Shown in pieces: positions 17,963-26,273 of a stretch of DNA of 64,000 nucleotides. This DNA is from Xanthobacteraceae bacterium. Its GTDB lineage: Bacteria > Pseudomonadota > Alphaproteobacteria > Rhizobiales > Xanthobacteraceae. A program made the position numbers and the translations under genes. Position 1 is the stretch's first letter, and each line of letters begins with the position of its first letter. Location: NCBI GenBank assembly GCA_031291445.1, contig JARLJA010000147.1:32425-96424 (forward strand), written 5' to 3'. The notes under the pieces are model-generated. The model did no database searches. It had not been told where the DNA came from and saw nothing but the letters and a program-made list of their open reading frames with translations.

Positions 17963-18003
17963 GTCTGTCCGCTGGCGCCGCCGCGGCAAGCGCCTTCGGC
18001 ACG

Positions 18004-18354
18004 CTATTTCCTCGTGCACTCCGTCAGATCCTTGTCCGAGATCGAAAACACCGCATCGGCATTGATCTCGACGTTGCGAACGAGGCACGTCCTGCCGTCG
18101 CGGTAGCCGATCCGGACGTCGTAACGCCCGGGTTCGACGGAGGTGATGCGCAGGCGCTCGTCGTGGTCGACCTCCTTGTCCTTGTCGTTCAGGGTCTGGT
18201 TGGGTCCCCATTGGTCCTTGGCCGCGGGCGACAGCTGGAGCGCCGACACCGTTGCCGTGGTCAGATTCCAGAAGCGAATTCCCTTGCCCGCGGCCCATCC
18301 AGGCGCCGAACCCGCGAGCAGGGCGACGCCCGCCAGCAAAATCCATCCCCGCAT
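18004..18354 (-). CDS. secreted hypothetical protein, 116 aa
   Basis: The ATG at 18354 gives MRGWILLAGVALLAGSAPGWA as a clean signal peptide and has AAGGGG about 11 nt upstream; in-frame ATGs at 18363 and 18372 are alternatives. The mature domain is a small beta-rich unit starting GIRFWNLT, with RITSVEPGRYDVRIGYRDG, one Cys in TCLVRNV and one in LTECTRK. These two Cys could form a disulfide. I do not recognise a named family. The gene diverges from the next hypothetical gene at 18533. Confidence 0.65.
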   Translation of the reverse strand: MRGWILLAGVALLAGSAPGWAAGKGIRFWNLTTATVSALQLSPAAKDQWGPNQTLNDKDKEVDHDERLRITSVEPGRYDVRIGYRDGRTCLVRNVEINADAVFSISDKDLTECTRK

Positions 18355-18532
18355 TGTCGCCATCCCCTTCATGCTGCGGTGCAGGAGGACCTGCCCGGTG
18401 GTTATCGTCGAACCGACGGCGGTTTCCGGCAGCGTCCCGACCGGGCGAAAAGCCTCCGGTCGCGGTCTCCCTCCCTCGGCCGACTGGTCTATGATAGCAA
18501 ATCTGAACGCCAGCAGCGAAAGGGTCTCTCGC

Positions 18533-18886
18533 ATGACGGTCGGAGTGGTCCGCGTTCTTTGCAGCGCGCTTGTGGCACTGGGGGTCACCACGTCCGGGCA
18601 CGCCGCCAGCGTCAACGACTATCCTACATCTGTCCGGGCAGACTACGTCTTCGCCTGCATGAAAGCCAACGGCGAGACGCAGCATGTGCTCGAACAATGC
18701 TCCTGCTCGGTGGATGTGGTGGCGTCCGTGCTGCCGTATGAGCGCTATGTCACGGCGGAGACGGTTCTGAGCATGGCGCAGGTGCGCGGCAATCTCGGTG
18801 GCGAGTTTCGATCGTCGGAGCAGGCGAAGAGCGCGGTCGACGACTTGCGCCGCGCGCAGGCCGAGGCCGAGGTGCGTTGCTTCTAG
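18533..18886 (+). CDS. secreted hypothetical protein next to the quinoprotein relay genes
   Basis: The ATG at 18533 (117 aa) follows AAGGG. The signal peptide ends at GHA|AS. The mature part has FACMKANGE, EQCSCS and a final Cys-Phe, so four Cys in all, and a helical, charged C-terminus. It stops 50 bp from the convergent SoxYZ-like gene. Being at the edge of the xox island suggests a periplasmic role alongside it, but nothing in the sequence proves that. Confidence 0.65.
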   Translation: MTVGVVRVLCSALVALGVTTSGHAASVNDYPTSVRADYVFACMKANGETQHVLEQCSCSVDVVASVLPYERYVTAETVLSMAQVRGNLGGEFRSSEQAKSAVDDLRRAQAEAEVRCF

Positions 18887-18935
18887 AAGAGGACGACGTG
18901 ACCGGCGCACAGGGTGCGCCGTTGGCACGGGCCGC

Positions 18936-19820
18936 TCACATTCCGGAGGACTGCACCGGCCACGTTCCCTGGAAGTCGTGGCCGTCGGTGTCCTTGGCCT
19001 CCGCCCTGATCTGCTTTGCGCCGCTCGGCAGATAGGTGAAGCGGATGTTGGGATCCTCCGAGATGGAAATGCCGCCCTCCACGGCAAGCACCAGTCTGTC
19101 GTCCTGCCAGATGCGGATGTCGTTGACGAAGAACGCCGGAACGTAGAGGTGGGTCACCTGGTCCATCTGCAGCCCCGAATTGTTCGGGTGCCCGATCATC
19201 AGTTCCGCCTCCCGCAGCCGGCTGACCGCGTCGTCGCCAGCTTTCGTGAACTGGCGCAGCCGCATCTTGCCCAGTCGTTCGCGCGCCTCGTCGAGGTTCT
19301 TCACCGTGGGCGCAGAACAGCCCCCCGAAGCCTTCACGTAGGTCCTGGTCATGTACAGTTTGCCGTCGGACAATTCGGCCACTGCATGCACGTTGGTGTA
19401 GTTGTTGACCCTCACGCGCGTCGAGATTTCGGAAATCGCGGCATCGGCGCCAATCTCGAAGCGTGCCGCCATGGGCGACGGGTTGCGGTCGATGACCAGT
19501 GTGAAGGCGCGAACGCGGCGCTCGTCGCCAGGGGGCAACGTGGCGCGCAGGGTCACCGGGACGATTGCGGCGTCTTCGGCGCGGGAGGGCATGTCGAGGG
19601 CGATGATGCCGGCGCCGTCCAGTATCGGCCGGCTCAGGAAGATATCCTGCACGAGGCCCTGCCAGAGAGCGTCGGCTTCCTGCGTTGTCTCGTCCGGAGC
19701 CGGGGCAGGGGTCTGGGCTGCCGCCAACGGCGTGCCGAACGCCGCCAGCGCGACGATAACGGCCAGACCAATCGCCAGACCAATCGCCATGGGTAACATA
19801 CGACGTCCGGTTCCGCTCAT
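18936..19820 (-). CDS. quinoprotein dehydrogenase-associated SoxYZ-like carrier protein
   Basis: The 294-aa exported protein (signal ending in AAAQ) looks like a fusion of SoxY-like and SoxZ-like domains. The first domain ends near TYVKASGGCSAPT, which has a Gly-Gly-Cys in the place where SoxY carries its sulfur-binding Cys. The second (about residues 195-290) resembles SoxZ: MIGHPNNSGLQ, YVPAFFVNDIRIWQDDRLV and a beta-rich end. From family knowledge, such fusions occur beside PQQ-dependent alcohol dehydrogenases. It is downstream of the metallo-hydrolase gene in a two-gene minus-strand operon (51-bp gap). What it carries is unknown. Confidence 0.82.
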   Translation of the reverse strand: MSGTGRRMLPMAIGLAIGLAVIVALAAFGTPLAAAQTPAPAPDETTQEADALWQGLVQDIFLSRPILDGAGIIALDMPSRAEDAAIVPVTLRATLPPGDERRVRAFTLVIDRNPSPMAARFEIGADAAISEISTRVRVNNYTNVHAVAELSDGKLYMTRTYVKASGGCSAPTVKNLDEARERLGKMRLRQFTKAGDDAVSRLREAELMIGHPNNSGLQMDQVTHLYVPAFFVNDIRIWQDDRLVLAVEGGISISEDPNIRFTYLPSGAKQIRAEAKDTDGHDFQGTWPVQSSGM

Positions 19821-19871
19821 CGGCGCGCTCCCGTTTCAACATCGTTGACACATCATAGCGCGGAGATGCGC

Positions 19872-20804
19872 TCATTCCCACTCCAATTCGGAAAACGCCG
19901 CGGTCGCGTTCCGTACGTTGTACGCGTCGAACAACGCCCAGTGCTGGCGTTCGGAGGTGGCGGCGCTCTCAGTCGCCACCCGCAGTGACGCGCCGCGCGC
20001 GATCGACGCGCGGATGTCGTCCCGCAGGGACCCAAGATACCGCTGCTGGTCAACCAGGGCGCCGGGCCAGTCGGCAACCTCGCCATGACCGGGAACGACG
20101 CGCTTCGCCGGGATCTTGCTCAACTCGTCGGTGACGATCAGCCAGCCGCGCAAGCTGCCGTCGAGCACGGGAACATGTTCACGGAAAACCAGATCGCCCG
20201 CGAACAGCGTCCCGGTCGTCACGTCCAGCACAGTCAGATCGTTGTCGGTGTGTGCGGCGCGCCATGCGCGCAAGACGATGGGGCGGCCACCGAGATCGAG
20301 TTGCAGCTCCCGTTCCACGACCTGCGTTGGCGGCACCACGGTCACGCCGCTGATCAGGGTATCGCCCATGATCGGTCGAAATGTGTCGATGTAGAACTGT
20401 CCGCGGGTGGCAAGGGCGCGGGCGAGATTTTTATGACCGACGAAAATCGGCTTGTCCTTCAGGAATGCTGCGTTGCCGAACACATGGTCCGGGTGGTCGT
20501 GCGTGTTGATCACGTAGCGGATCGGCCGCGGGGTCTGCTGGCGAATGGCGGCGAGCAATTGTCTGCCTTCGCGGGGGCTGCCGCCGCAGTCGATCACCGC
20601 GACGGCGTCGCTGCCGACGATGAATCCGATATTGGCAATGGCGCCTTCATTCGCTGAGGACATCAATTCCATCAGGCCGATGTGGACGAACACCCCTGGG
20701 GCGAGCTCGCGCACAGCCAGGGGTTGTTCGATCAGATCCCCGCGCGCGAGCAAAGGTATGGCGATAAGCAGGATCGCGACTGACCGCACGATGCGACGCA
20801 ACAT
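19872..20804 (-). CDS. quinoprotein relay system zinc metallohydrolase (MBL fold, SoxH-like)
   Basis: I chose the ATG at 20804 (310 aa) because AAGGAGA lies just upstream and a signal peptide follows; the frame continues further upstream without a good start. The protein is a metallo-beta-lactamase-fold hydrolase with NTHDHPDHVFGN (HxHxDH metal motif), AAHTDNDLTV, FAGDLVF and VPGHGEV. The SoxH-related type occurs with PQQ dehydrogenases. It heads an operon with the SoxYZ-like carrier, which may hold its substrate as a thioester; this is inferred from the pairing. Divergent from the cytochrome gene at 20905. Confidence 0.82.
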   Translation of the reverse strand: MLRRIVRSVAILLIAIPLLARGDLIEQPLAVRELAPGVFVHIGLMELMSSANEGAIANIGFIVGSDAVAVIDCGGSPREGRQLLAAIRQQTPRPIRYVINTHDHPDHVFGNAAFLKDKPIFVGHKNLARALATRGQFYIDTFRPIMGDTLISGVTVVPPTQVVERELQLDLGGRPIVLRAWRAAHTDNDLTVLDVTTGTLFAGDLVFREHVPVLDGSLRGWLIVTDELSKIPAKRVVPGHGEVADWPGALVDQQRYLGSLRDDIRASIARGASLRVATESAATSERQHWALFDAYNVRNATAAFSELEWE

Positions 20805-20904
20805 TGTGGTCTCCTTTATGATCATGGTCCTTGGCGTTGGGAACCAGTCTGCGTGCGGCTTCGTTCGCTTGTTACGATCGCAATCCTTGTGCGGAGCGAA
20901 ACTC

Positions 20905-21420
20905 GTGGTGGCGCGCATCATTTGGCGGTTTGTCGCGGTGTTTGCTATCTCAGTTGCCGGTGCGGCGCTTGCCGACGGCAGCGGCGATCCGACTGCGGTC
21001 AAATCCGAGAACGGGAAGTACTTCGACAAGGCGGGGGACCCGACCTACAAGGTCGCCGCCGACGGCACCGTCGACTGGTACACTTATTCGGGCTATCGCC
21101 GCTATCATTCGGAATGCCATGTCTGTCACGGTCCCGACGGCATGGGGTCGACCTATGCGCCGGCGCTGAAGGACTCGCTCGAGACCATGAGCTATCCTGA
21201 CTTCCTCGGCGTGGTGGCCGCCGGCCGCAAGAACGTCTCGACGTCGCAGGAAAACGTCATGCCGTCGTTCGGCAGCAATCCCAACGTAGTTTGCTACCTC
21301 GACGACATCTATGTCTACCTGCGCGCCCGCGCCAACGATGCGGTCGGACGAACCCGGCCGGCCAAACATGACGAGAAGCCCGAGGCCTATGCGAAGGCGG
21401 AGAATGCCTGCATGCATTGA
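20905..21420 (+). CDS. methanol metabolism-related c-type cytochrome, copy 1
   Basis: The start is the GTG at 20905, 8 nt after GGAG, giving a signal peptide ending in ALA|DG (171 aa). The mature protein begins DGSGDPTAVKSENGKYFDK, has one haem c site (ECHVCHGPDGMGS) and two further Cys late in the chain (VVCYLDD, NACMH), the four-Cys pattern of cytochromes linked to methanol oxidation. It should accept electrons in the periplasm. It is closely similar to the second copy at 26274 and lies 105 bp upstream of the Cys/Trp-motif gene. Confidence 0.85.
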   Translation: MVARIIWRFVAVFAISVAGAALADGSGDPTAVKSENGKYFDKAGDPTYKVAADGTVDWYTYSGYRRYHSECHVCHGPDGMGSTYAPALKDSLETMSYPDFLGVVAAGRKNVSTSQENVMPSFGSNPNVVCYLDDIYVYLRARANDAVGRTRPAKHDEKPEAYAKAENACMH

Positions 21421-21525
21421 GCTCGGCGTTGCGGACCGACGCGACAGCCGATGGTCGAGGAGGCTTGAATGGCGTTGACACGAACGTCGTGCATCCCGCC
21501 GATTCCGCTTTCGGGGAGAACCTGG

Positions 21526-22083
21526 ATGGACCGGGCATTGCGCTGTTCCGCACTCGCCCTCCTGCTGCTGGTCTCGGCGGCAACCGCCGGCGACCTTGTT
21601 CCGGAGCCCGACGGCTATCGTGTCGAAAACTATCGCGCGCCGGTCCCTGCAACGCTCAAGGGCGCACGGGTGCTGTCGACCGAGCAGGTGAAGGAGATCT
21701 GGACCGCCGGGACCGGCGCATTCGTGGACGTGCTGCCGCATCCGCCCAAGCCGAAGAACCTGCCTGCCGGTACGGTATGGCGCGAAGCGTCCCGCCTGGA
21801 CATTCCGGGCAGCATCTGGTTGCCGGATACGGGCTATGGCGAACTCGCGGCGATCATGGAGGAGTACCTGCGCCAGGGGGTGTCGCGCGCGACCGGCGGC
21901 GATTCCGGCAAGCTCGTGGTGTTCTATTGCCTGCGGGACTGCTGGATGTCGTGGAATGCCGCCAAACGCGCGCTGTCCTACGGCTATACCAACGTGGCGT
22001 GGTATCCCGAGGGGACCGACGGCTGGCAGCAGGCGAACATGCCGTTGTCCACTGCCCGTCCCGACCCGCGGCCCGGAGAATAG
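21526..22083 (+). CDS. PQQ-dependent catabolism-associated Cys/Trp-motif protein (rhodanese-like)
   Basis: I chose the ATG at 21526 (185 aa) because GGGGAGAA precedes it and a signal peptide, MDRALRC to SAATAGD, follows; the frame opens earlier at 21469. The domain is rhodanese-like, with FVDVLPHP early, and the active-loop region reads VVFYCLRDCWMSWNAAKR, giving a C-x3-C-W motif. The family is known from gene neighbourhoods of PQQ alcohol dehydrogenases and is proposed to work in redox or sulfur chemistry. It forms an operon with the cytochrome. Confidence 0.8.
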   Translation: MDRALRCSALALLLLVSAATAGDLVPEPDGYRVENYRAPVPATLKGARVLSTEQVKEIWTAGTGAFVDVLPHPPKPKNLPAGTVWREASRLDIPGSIWLPDTGYGELAAIMEEYLRQGVSRATGGDSGKLVVFYCLRDCWMSWNAAKRALSYGYTNVAWYPEGTDGWQQANMPLSTARPDPRPGE

Positions 22084-22109
22084 AAGGCACTCGGTCCAGG
22101 ATCTCGGCC

Positions 22110-22718
22110 CTACTCCATGGACTGCTGGATCAAGCGGCCCAAGGCGAACAGACGCTGATCGATCTTCACCGGCACTTCGCAGGCGAACCGGATCACCTGC
22201 CGGCGGTCCTCGAAGATCCGGGTTTGCCAGGCCAGCTGGTTGCCGAGCTGTTCGATCCTGGCCTGGTCCTGCTCGGGCGTATCCTGCAGCGCCCGCAGCG
22301 CGAGGGTATTGGCGCGGATCGCCTCCGCGGCCGCCCGCTGTTTGCGTGTGATGCGATCAAGGCCGCTCATGACGGAGGTGCGCTGGGCGTCGATCCGGTC
22401 GAACAGGCCGGCGAACAGCAGCTTGCCGCGCGCAACCCTGTCGCCCCCGTTCAGGAAATCCGAAATCAGCGTTTGAGCTTCGTCGAGCGGCGTGCGCCGG
22501 GCCGCCAGGCGGTCGACGAGGTCGGCGACCGCGGGGTCGTCCTTCCAGGCGGTCGTGGCGTCGCCCAGATCCGGTCCGACCCATATCGCGGCGACGGAGA
22601 GTTCGGGCACCCTGAGCTGGGCGCAGGGCCAGTCCGGATCACGCGGGTCCGTCGCGGAACCGCGGTCGCCGGATCCGATGATCAAAACGACGGCGAGCAG
22701 GCAGCTTCGCAATCTCAT
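22110..22718 (-). CDS. secreted hypothetical protein of the quinoprotein relay cluster
   Basis: The start at 22718 (202 aa) has GGGAGGCGTC directly upstream and gives a signal peptide MRLRSCLLAVVLIIGSGD. The mature part begins with WPCAQLRVPELSVAAIWVGP and continues as a long, probably helical, charged region (many Arg, Gln, Ala and Asp) with one late Cys (FACEVP). It follows the beta-propeller gene by 22 bp in the same operon. I do not know its function; helical form and location suggest a periplasmic accessory factor. Confidence 0.7.
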   Translation of the reverse strand: MRLRSCLLAVVLIIGSGDRGSATDPRDPDWPCAQLRVPELSVAAIWVGPDLGDATTAWKDDPAVADLVDRLAARRTPLDEAQTLISDFLNGGDRVARGKLLFAGLFDRIDAQRTSVMSGLDRITRKQRAAAEAIRANTLALRALQDTPEQDQARIEQLGNQLAWQTRIFEDRRQVIRFACEVPVKIDQRLFALGRLIQQSME

Positions 22719-22740
22719 GACGCCTCCCGGGTAGCGACCT

Positions 22741-23724
22741 TCATTGTGGAGCGACGGTAACGCCCCAGGGCAGTTCACCGACCTGAATCGACTTGGTGAC
22801 CTTCTGCGCGGCGACGTCGACGACCGAAACGTCATTGGAGACGCCGTTGGTGGCCAGCAGGTATTTCTCGTCGGGAGTAAATGCCATGTGCCAGACCCGT
22901 TGACCGACCAGCAGGTACTTGACGACCTGATGCGTCGTCGCATCGACGATGGCGATGCGGTTGGCTGGTCCAAGGGCGACGAAAGCCGTCTTGCCGTCGC
23001 GGGTGATGTTGATCCCCACCGGCTGGATGGCTTCGGCGCGCAACCCGGGAATGGCGAAACTGATCTTGTGCGTCGCGGTGCGTGTTGCCGGATCGATCAC
23101 CGTGACAATGCCGCCGATCTCCGAGGAGATCCACAGTTCGGACGCGTCCTGCTTGAAGGTCGCGAAGCGCGGGCGCGAGCCGACCAGCACGTTGCCGACG
23201 ATCCGTCGGGTCGTGGTGTCGATGAAATGGGCCATGCTGGTGGTCTCGGACGTGTTGATCAGGATTTTATCGTCTGGGCTGACCGCCATCCCCTCCGGCT
23301 CGACGCCAACCTGGACGTCGCCGACGCGCGTGCGTTTGGCGATGTCGATGATCGTGACCGTGTTGTCGTTCTCGTTGGCGACGTACAGCAGCCTGCCGGC
23401 GCTGTCCTGGGTGAAAAGTTCGGGGTCCGGCCCGGAGGGCAGGGTGTCCACGACCGTCTGGGTTGCCGTGTCGATCATCTGGATCGTGTCGTCGTCGCCG
23501 ACCGCCACCAGGACATATTTGCCGTCACGGGTGAACTCGATGCCGCGAGGCCGCTGTCCGACCTTGATGGTGTTGACCACGGTCCAGGTTCCGGTGTCGA
23601 TCACCGAAACGGTATTGCCCTTTTCGTTGGAGACGTAAGCCAACACCGCGTGCGCCGGCGTTGCAGCCGCGAGCACGGCAAACAATCCGCCGGCGAAACA
23701 GGAGCGCAACTGGCATCGCCACAT
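22741..23724 (-). CDS. PQQ-dependent catabolism-associated beta-propeller protein
   Basis: The ATG at 23724 (327 aa) with ACGGAG upstream is preferred to the TTG at 23748. A signal peptide ending in AHA precedes seven-fold YVTN-type repeats such as LAYVSNEKGNTVSVIDT, LLYVANENDNTVTIID and YLLATNGVSNDVSVVD, spaced about 40 residues apart. The fold is a periplasmic beta-propeller without visible catalytic residues. From family knowledge this type accompanies quinoprotein alcohol dehydrogenases and an export system. It is divergent from pqqA-xoxF and shares their intergenic region. Confidence 0.82.
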   Translation of the reverse strand: MWRCQLRSCFAGGLFAVLAAATPAHAVLAYVSNEKGNTVSVIDTGTWTVVNTIKVGQRPRGIEFTRDGKYVLVAVGDDDTIQMIDTATQTVVDTLPSGPDPELFTQDSAGRLLYVANENDNTVTIIDIAKRTRVGDVQVGVEPEGMAVSPDDKILINTSETTSMAHFIDTTTRRIVGNVLVGSRPRFATFKQDASELWISSEIGGIVTVIDPATRTATHKISFAIPGLRAEAIQPVGINITRDGKTAFVALGPANRIAIVDATTHQVVKYLLVGQRVWHMAFTPDEKYLLATNGVSNDVSVVDVAAQKVTKSIQVGELPWGVTVAPQ

Positions 23725-23903
23725 TCTCGGAACTCCGTTCCGCCGCAAGACATCGCGGCGTTCACAACTGCAAGTCGAGTGTCGATCCAGGATGGTCGGT
23801 AAATCCTCCGATCAAGGACGCGCGCCGTCAAGCCGAAGGTGGTGCTGCTGCCGTGTTTGCAGCGCAGCGTGATTGATTGCCGGCGATGCACTGAAAACAA
23901 ATG

Positions 23904-23960
23904 TGTTTCGCTTCGCTACCGATCAAGCGACCTTCCGTCTTGGGCAAGTTTATGATCGTG
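23904..23960 (+). promoter_or_regulatory. conserved xox-island upstream element, copy 1
   Basis: This block of about 55 bp, in the 331-bp divergent region between the beta-propeller gene and pqqA, recurs at 30748-30802. Both have TGTTTCG, then TTCGCT, six variable bases, CAAGC(G/A)ACCTTCCGTCT, (T/C)GGGCAAG and GATCG. Two CAAG half-sites start 21 bp apart (23924 and 23945), two helical turns. The second lies 111 bp before the pqqA ATG. It is probably an activator site or a conserved promoter. Nothing else is recognisable in the rest of the region. Confidence 0.65.
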
Positions 23961-24055
23961 AAAATCGGTAATGATCGGCTGCAGCATCGTCTTGTTGCGC
24001 GGGTCGCGCGATGGAACGGTGACTGCAAAACAAGAAGAACGGGAAGGAAACAGCC

Positions 24056-24136
24056 ATGACATGGAAAGCGCCGCGGATCGTGGAAGTGCCTGTCGGCCTC
24101 GAAATCAACATGTACGCCTGCGCGCGTCGCAACTAG
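24056..24136 (+). CDS. pqqA: PQQ precursor peptide PqqA
   Basis: This 26-aa peptide is the ribosomal precursor of pyrroloquinoline quinone. It begins MTWKAP and contains Glu16 and Tyr20 in the diagnostic E-x3-Y (EINMY), the two residues that are cross-linked by PqqE to build PQQ. A strong GGAAGGAAA ribosome site precedes the ATG. No pqqB, C, D or E gene is in the window, so the maturation genes must be elsewhere. It lies 235 bp upstream of xoxF, with two hairpins between, and just downstream of the conserved upstream element. Confidence 0.88.
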   Translation: MTWKAPRIVEVPVGLEINMYACARRN

Positions 24137-24281
24137 GTCGGCGGTGGCTCTGGGATGGCAGTCCAGCCCAGGCGCAAACTTTCGTTTCGACGAGATCGGC
24201 GTCCACCTGTCCGCCTTACACGGTGTGAGGACAGGGGCCTTGATACGCAGTCGATATCATATCGCGAGCTGCCGCTGACGG

Positions 24282-24326
24282 GAGCTCCCTTCGGCGGAGC
24301 TCACGCCGGGCGCGCAGTGCCCGGCG
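24282..24326 (+). promoter_or_regulatory. two tandem hairpins between pqqA and xoxF
   Basis: Stem 1 is GAGCTCC/GGAGCTC (24282-24302, 7-nt loop). Stem 2 is CGCCGGGC/GCCCGGCG (24304-24326, 7-nt loop), both perfect. Stem 2 is followed by ATTCTCTTT, not a full T run. They could act as a partial terminator or RNA-processing block that makes pqqA and xoxF levels differ. Confidence 0.5.
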
Positions 24327-24371
24327 ACGGTATTCTCTTTGACAGCAAACGGAACAAGGGAAGGAAACGCT

Positions 24372-26183
24372 ATGCGCAAGGTGGTGCTATTGGCCTCCCT
24401 TGGCGCGGCTGCGGCATTGATTGCCACTTCGGCCAGCGCCAATGACGAACTCATCAAGATGTCCAAGAATCCGAATGACTGGGTGATGCCGGCCGGCAAC
24501 TACAACGCCCAGCGCTATTCGGAACTCAAGCAGATCAATACGGGCAACGTCGGCAAGCTGCAGGTGGCCTGGACGTTTTCGACCGGCGTCCTGCGCGGGC
24601 ACGAAGGCGGACCTCTCATCATCGGCGACATGATGTACGTGCATGCGCCGTTCCCCAACACCGTTTATGCGCTGGATCTCGCCAACGACTCCAGGATCGT
24701 CTGGAAATACGAGCCCAAGCAGGATCCCAACGTCATCCCGGTGATGTGCTGCGATACCGTCAACCGCGGGCTCGCCTACGGCGAAGGCAAGATCTTCCTG
24801 CACCAGGCCGACACCACGCTGGTGGCGCTCGACGCCAAGACCGGGAAGGTGGCCTGGTCGGTGAAGAACGGAGATCCCGGCAAGGGCGGGACCGGAACCT
24901 CGGCGCCGCTGGTGGTGAAGGACAAGGTCCTGATCGGCATTTCCGGTGGCGAGTTCGGCGTGCAGTGCCACGTCACCGCCTACGACATCAAGGACGGCAA
25001 GCAGGCGTGGCGCGCGTTTTCGGAGGGGCCGGACGACCAGATCAAGTTCGATCCGGTGAAGACGATGGCGCTGGGCAAGCCGGTGGGCAAGGATTCGAGC
25101 CTGGTGACCTGGGAAGGCGACCAGTGGAAGATCGGCGGCGGCTGCACGTGGGGCTGGATGGCCTACGATCCAGGCCTGAACCTGGTCTATTACGGCTCGG
25201 GCAACCCGTCGACCTGGAATCCCAAGCAGCGGCCGGGAGACAACAAGTGGTCGATGACGATCTTCGCCCGTGACGCGGACACCGGTATGGCCAAATGGGT
25301 CTACCAGATGACGCCCCATGACGAGTGGGACTACGACGGCGTCAACGAGATGATCCTGACCGATCAACAGGTCGGCGGCCAGGAACGCAAGCTCTTGACC
25401 CATTTCGACCGCAACGGCATCGGGTACACGCTGGACCGGGTGACGGGCGAACTGCTGGTCGCCGAGAAGTATGACCCCAAGGTCAACTGGACCAGCGGCG
25501 TCGACATGAACAAGAGCTCGCCGACCTACGGTCGTCCGAAGGTGCTCGATCAGTATTCGACCGACAAGCAGGGCGAAGACCACAACGTCAAGGGAATCTG
25601 CCCGGCGGCGCTCGGCAGCAAGGACGAGCAACCGGCGGCCTATTCACCCGAGACGCAGCTGTTCTACGTTCCGACCAACCACGTCTGCATGGACTATGAA
25701 CCGTTCAAGGTGAGTTACACCGCGGGGCAGCCCTATGTCGGCGCGACGCTGTCGATGTATCCGCCTCCAGGCGAGACCAACATGGGCAACTTCATCGCCT
25801 GGGACGGCAAGACCGGGAAGATCGTCTGGTCCGACAAGGAGCAGTTCTCGGTGTGGTCGGGGGCGCTGGCGACGGCGGGCGGCGTGGTGTTCTACGGCAC
25901 GCTGGAGGGCTACCTCAAGGCGGTCGATGCCAAGACCGGCAAGGAGCTCTATCGGTTCAAGACCCCGTCCGGCATCATCGGCAACGTGACCACCTATGAG
26001 CACGGCGGCAAGCAGTACATCGCCGTTCTGTCCGGCGTCGGCGGCTGGGCCGGCATCGGACTTGCGGCCGGCCTGACCGACCCGACCGCGGGCCTCGGCG
26101 CGGTCGGCGGCTATGCCGGACTGAGCAACTACACCGCACTGGGCGGAACGCTGACGGTGTTCACGCTGCCGAACGCCAACTGA
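24372..26183 (+). CDS. xoxF: lanthanide-dependent methanol dehydrogenase XoxF (PQQ)
   Basis: The 603-aa periplasmic quinoprotein has signal peptide MRKVVLL to ASA|ND. It oxidises methanol to formaldehyde (XoxF enzymes may go on to formate), using PQQ and a metal. Visible hallmarks are the adjacent Cys126-Cys127 ([10 protein letters not shown]), and [10 protein letters not shown] near residues 317-326. There Asp320 is the catalytic Asp and Asp322, two residues on, is the extra ligand that distinguishes lanthanide XoxF from calcium MxaF, which has Ala there. Trp-rich propeller repeats fill the rest. AAGGGAAGGAAA precedes the ATG. Downstream lie cytochrome and formaldehyde genes; no mxaI-like subunit gene is present. 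Confidence 0.96.
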   Translation: MRKVVLLASLGAAAALIATSASANDELIKMSKNPNDWVMPAGNYNAQRYSELKQINTGNVGKLQVAWTFSTGVLRGHEGGPLIIGDMMYVHAPFPNTVYALDLANDSRIVWKYEPKQDPNVIPVMCCDTVNRGLAYGEGKIFLHQADTTLVALDAKTGKVAWSVKNGDPGKGGTGTSAPLVVKDKVLIGISGGEFGVQCHVTAYDIKDGKQAWRAFSEGPDDQIKFDPVKTMALGKPVGKDSSLVTWEGDQWKIGGGCTWGWMAYDPGLNLVYYGSGNPSTWNPKQRPGDNKWSMTIFARDADTGMAKWVYQMTPHDEWDYDGVNEMILTDQQVGGQERKLLTHFDRNGIGYTLDRVTGELLVAEKYDPKVNWTSGVDMNKSSPTYGRPKVLDQYSTDKQGEDHNVKGICPAALGSKDEQPAAYSPETQLFYVPTNHVCMDYEPFKVSYTAGQPYVGATLSMYPPPGETNMGNFIAWDGKTGKIVWSDKEQFSVWSGALATAGGVVFYGTLEGYLKAVDAKTGKELYRFKTPSGIIGNVTTYEHGGKQYIAVLSGVGGWAGIGLAAGLTDPTAGLGAVGGYAGLSNYTALGGTLTVFTLPNAN

Positions 26184-26197
26184 CGCTTCTCCACGCT

Positions 26198-26222
26198 GGC
26201 GCGCGGAGCATCTCCGCGCGCC
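26198..26222 (+). terminator. strong hairpin between xoxF and the cytochrome gene
   Basis: A perfect 10-bp GC stem (GGCGCGCGGA with TCCGCGCGCC, 5-nt loop) begins 14 bp after the xoxF stop. No T run follows, so it is more likely to protect the xoxF mRNA 3' end or partly reduce read-through than to end transcription fully. Confidence 0.5.
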
Positions 26223-26273
26223 GGGGCGGGTCAATCAACCATTCGAACTCTCGGAAGAGCAGGGCAGAAGCGC

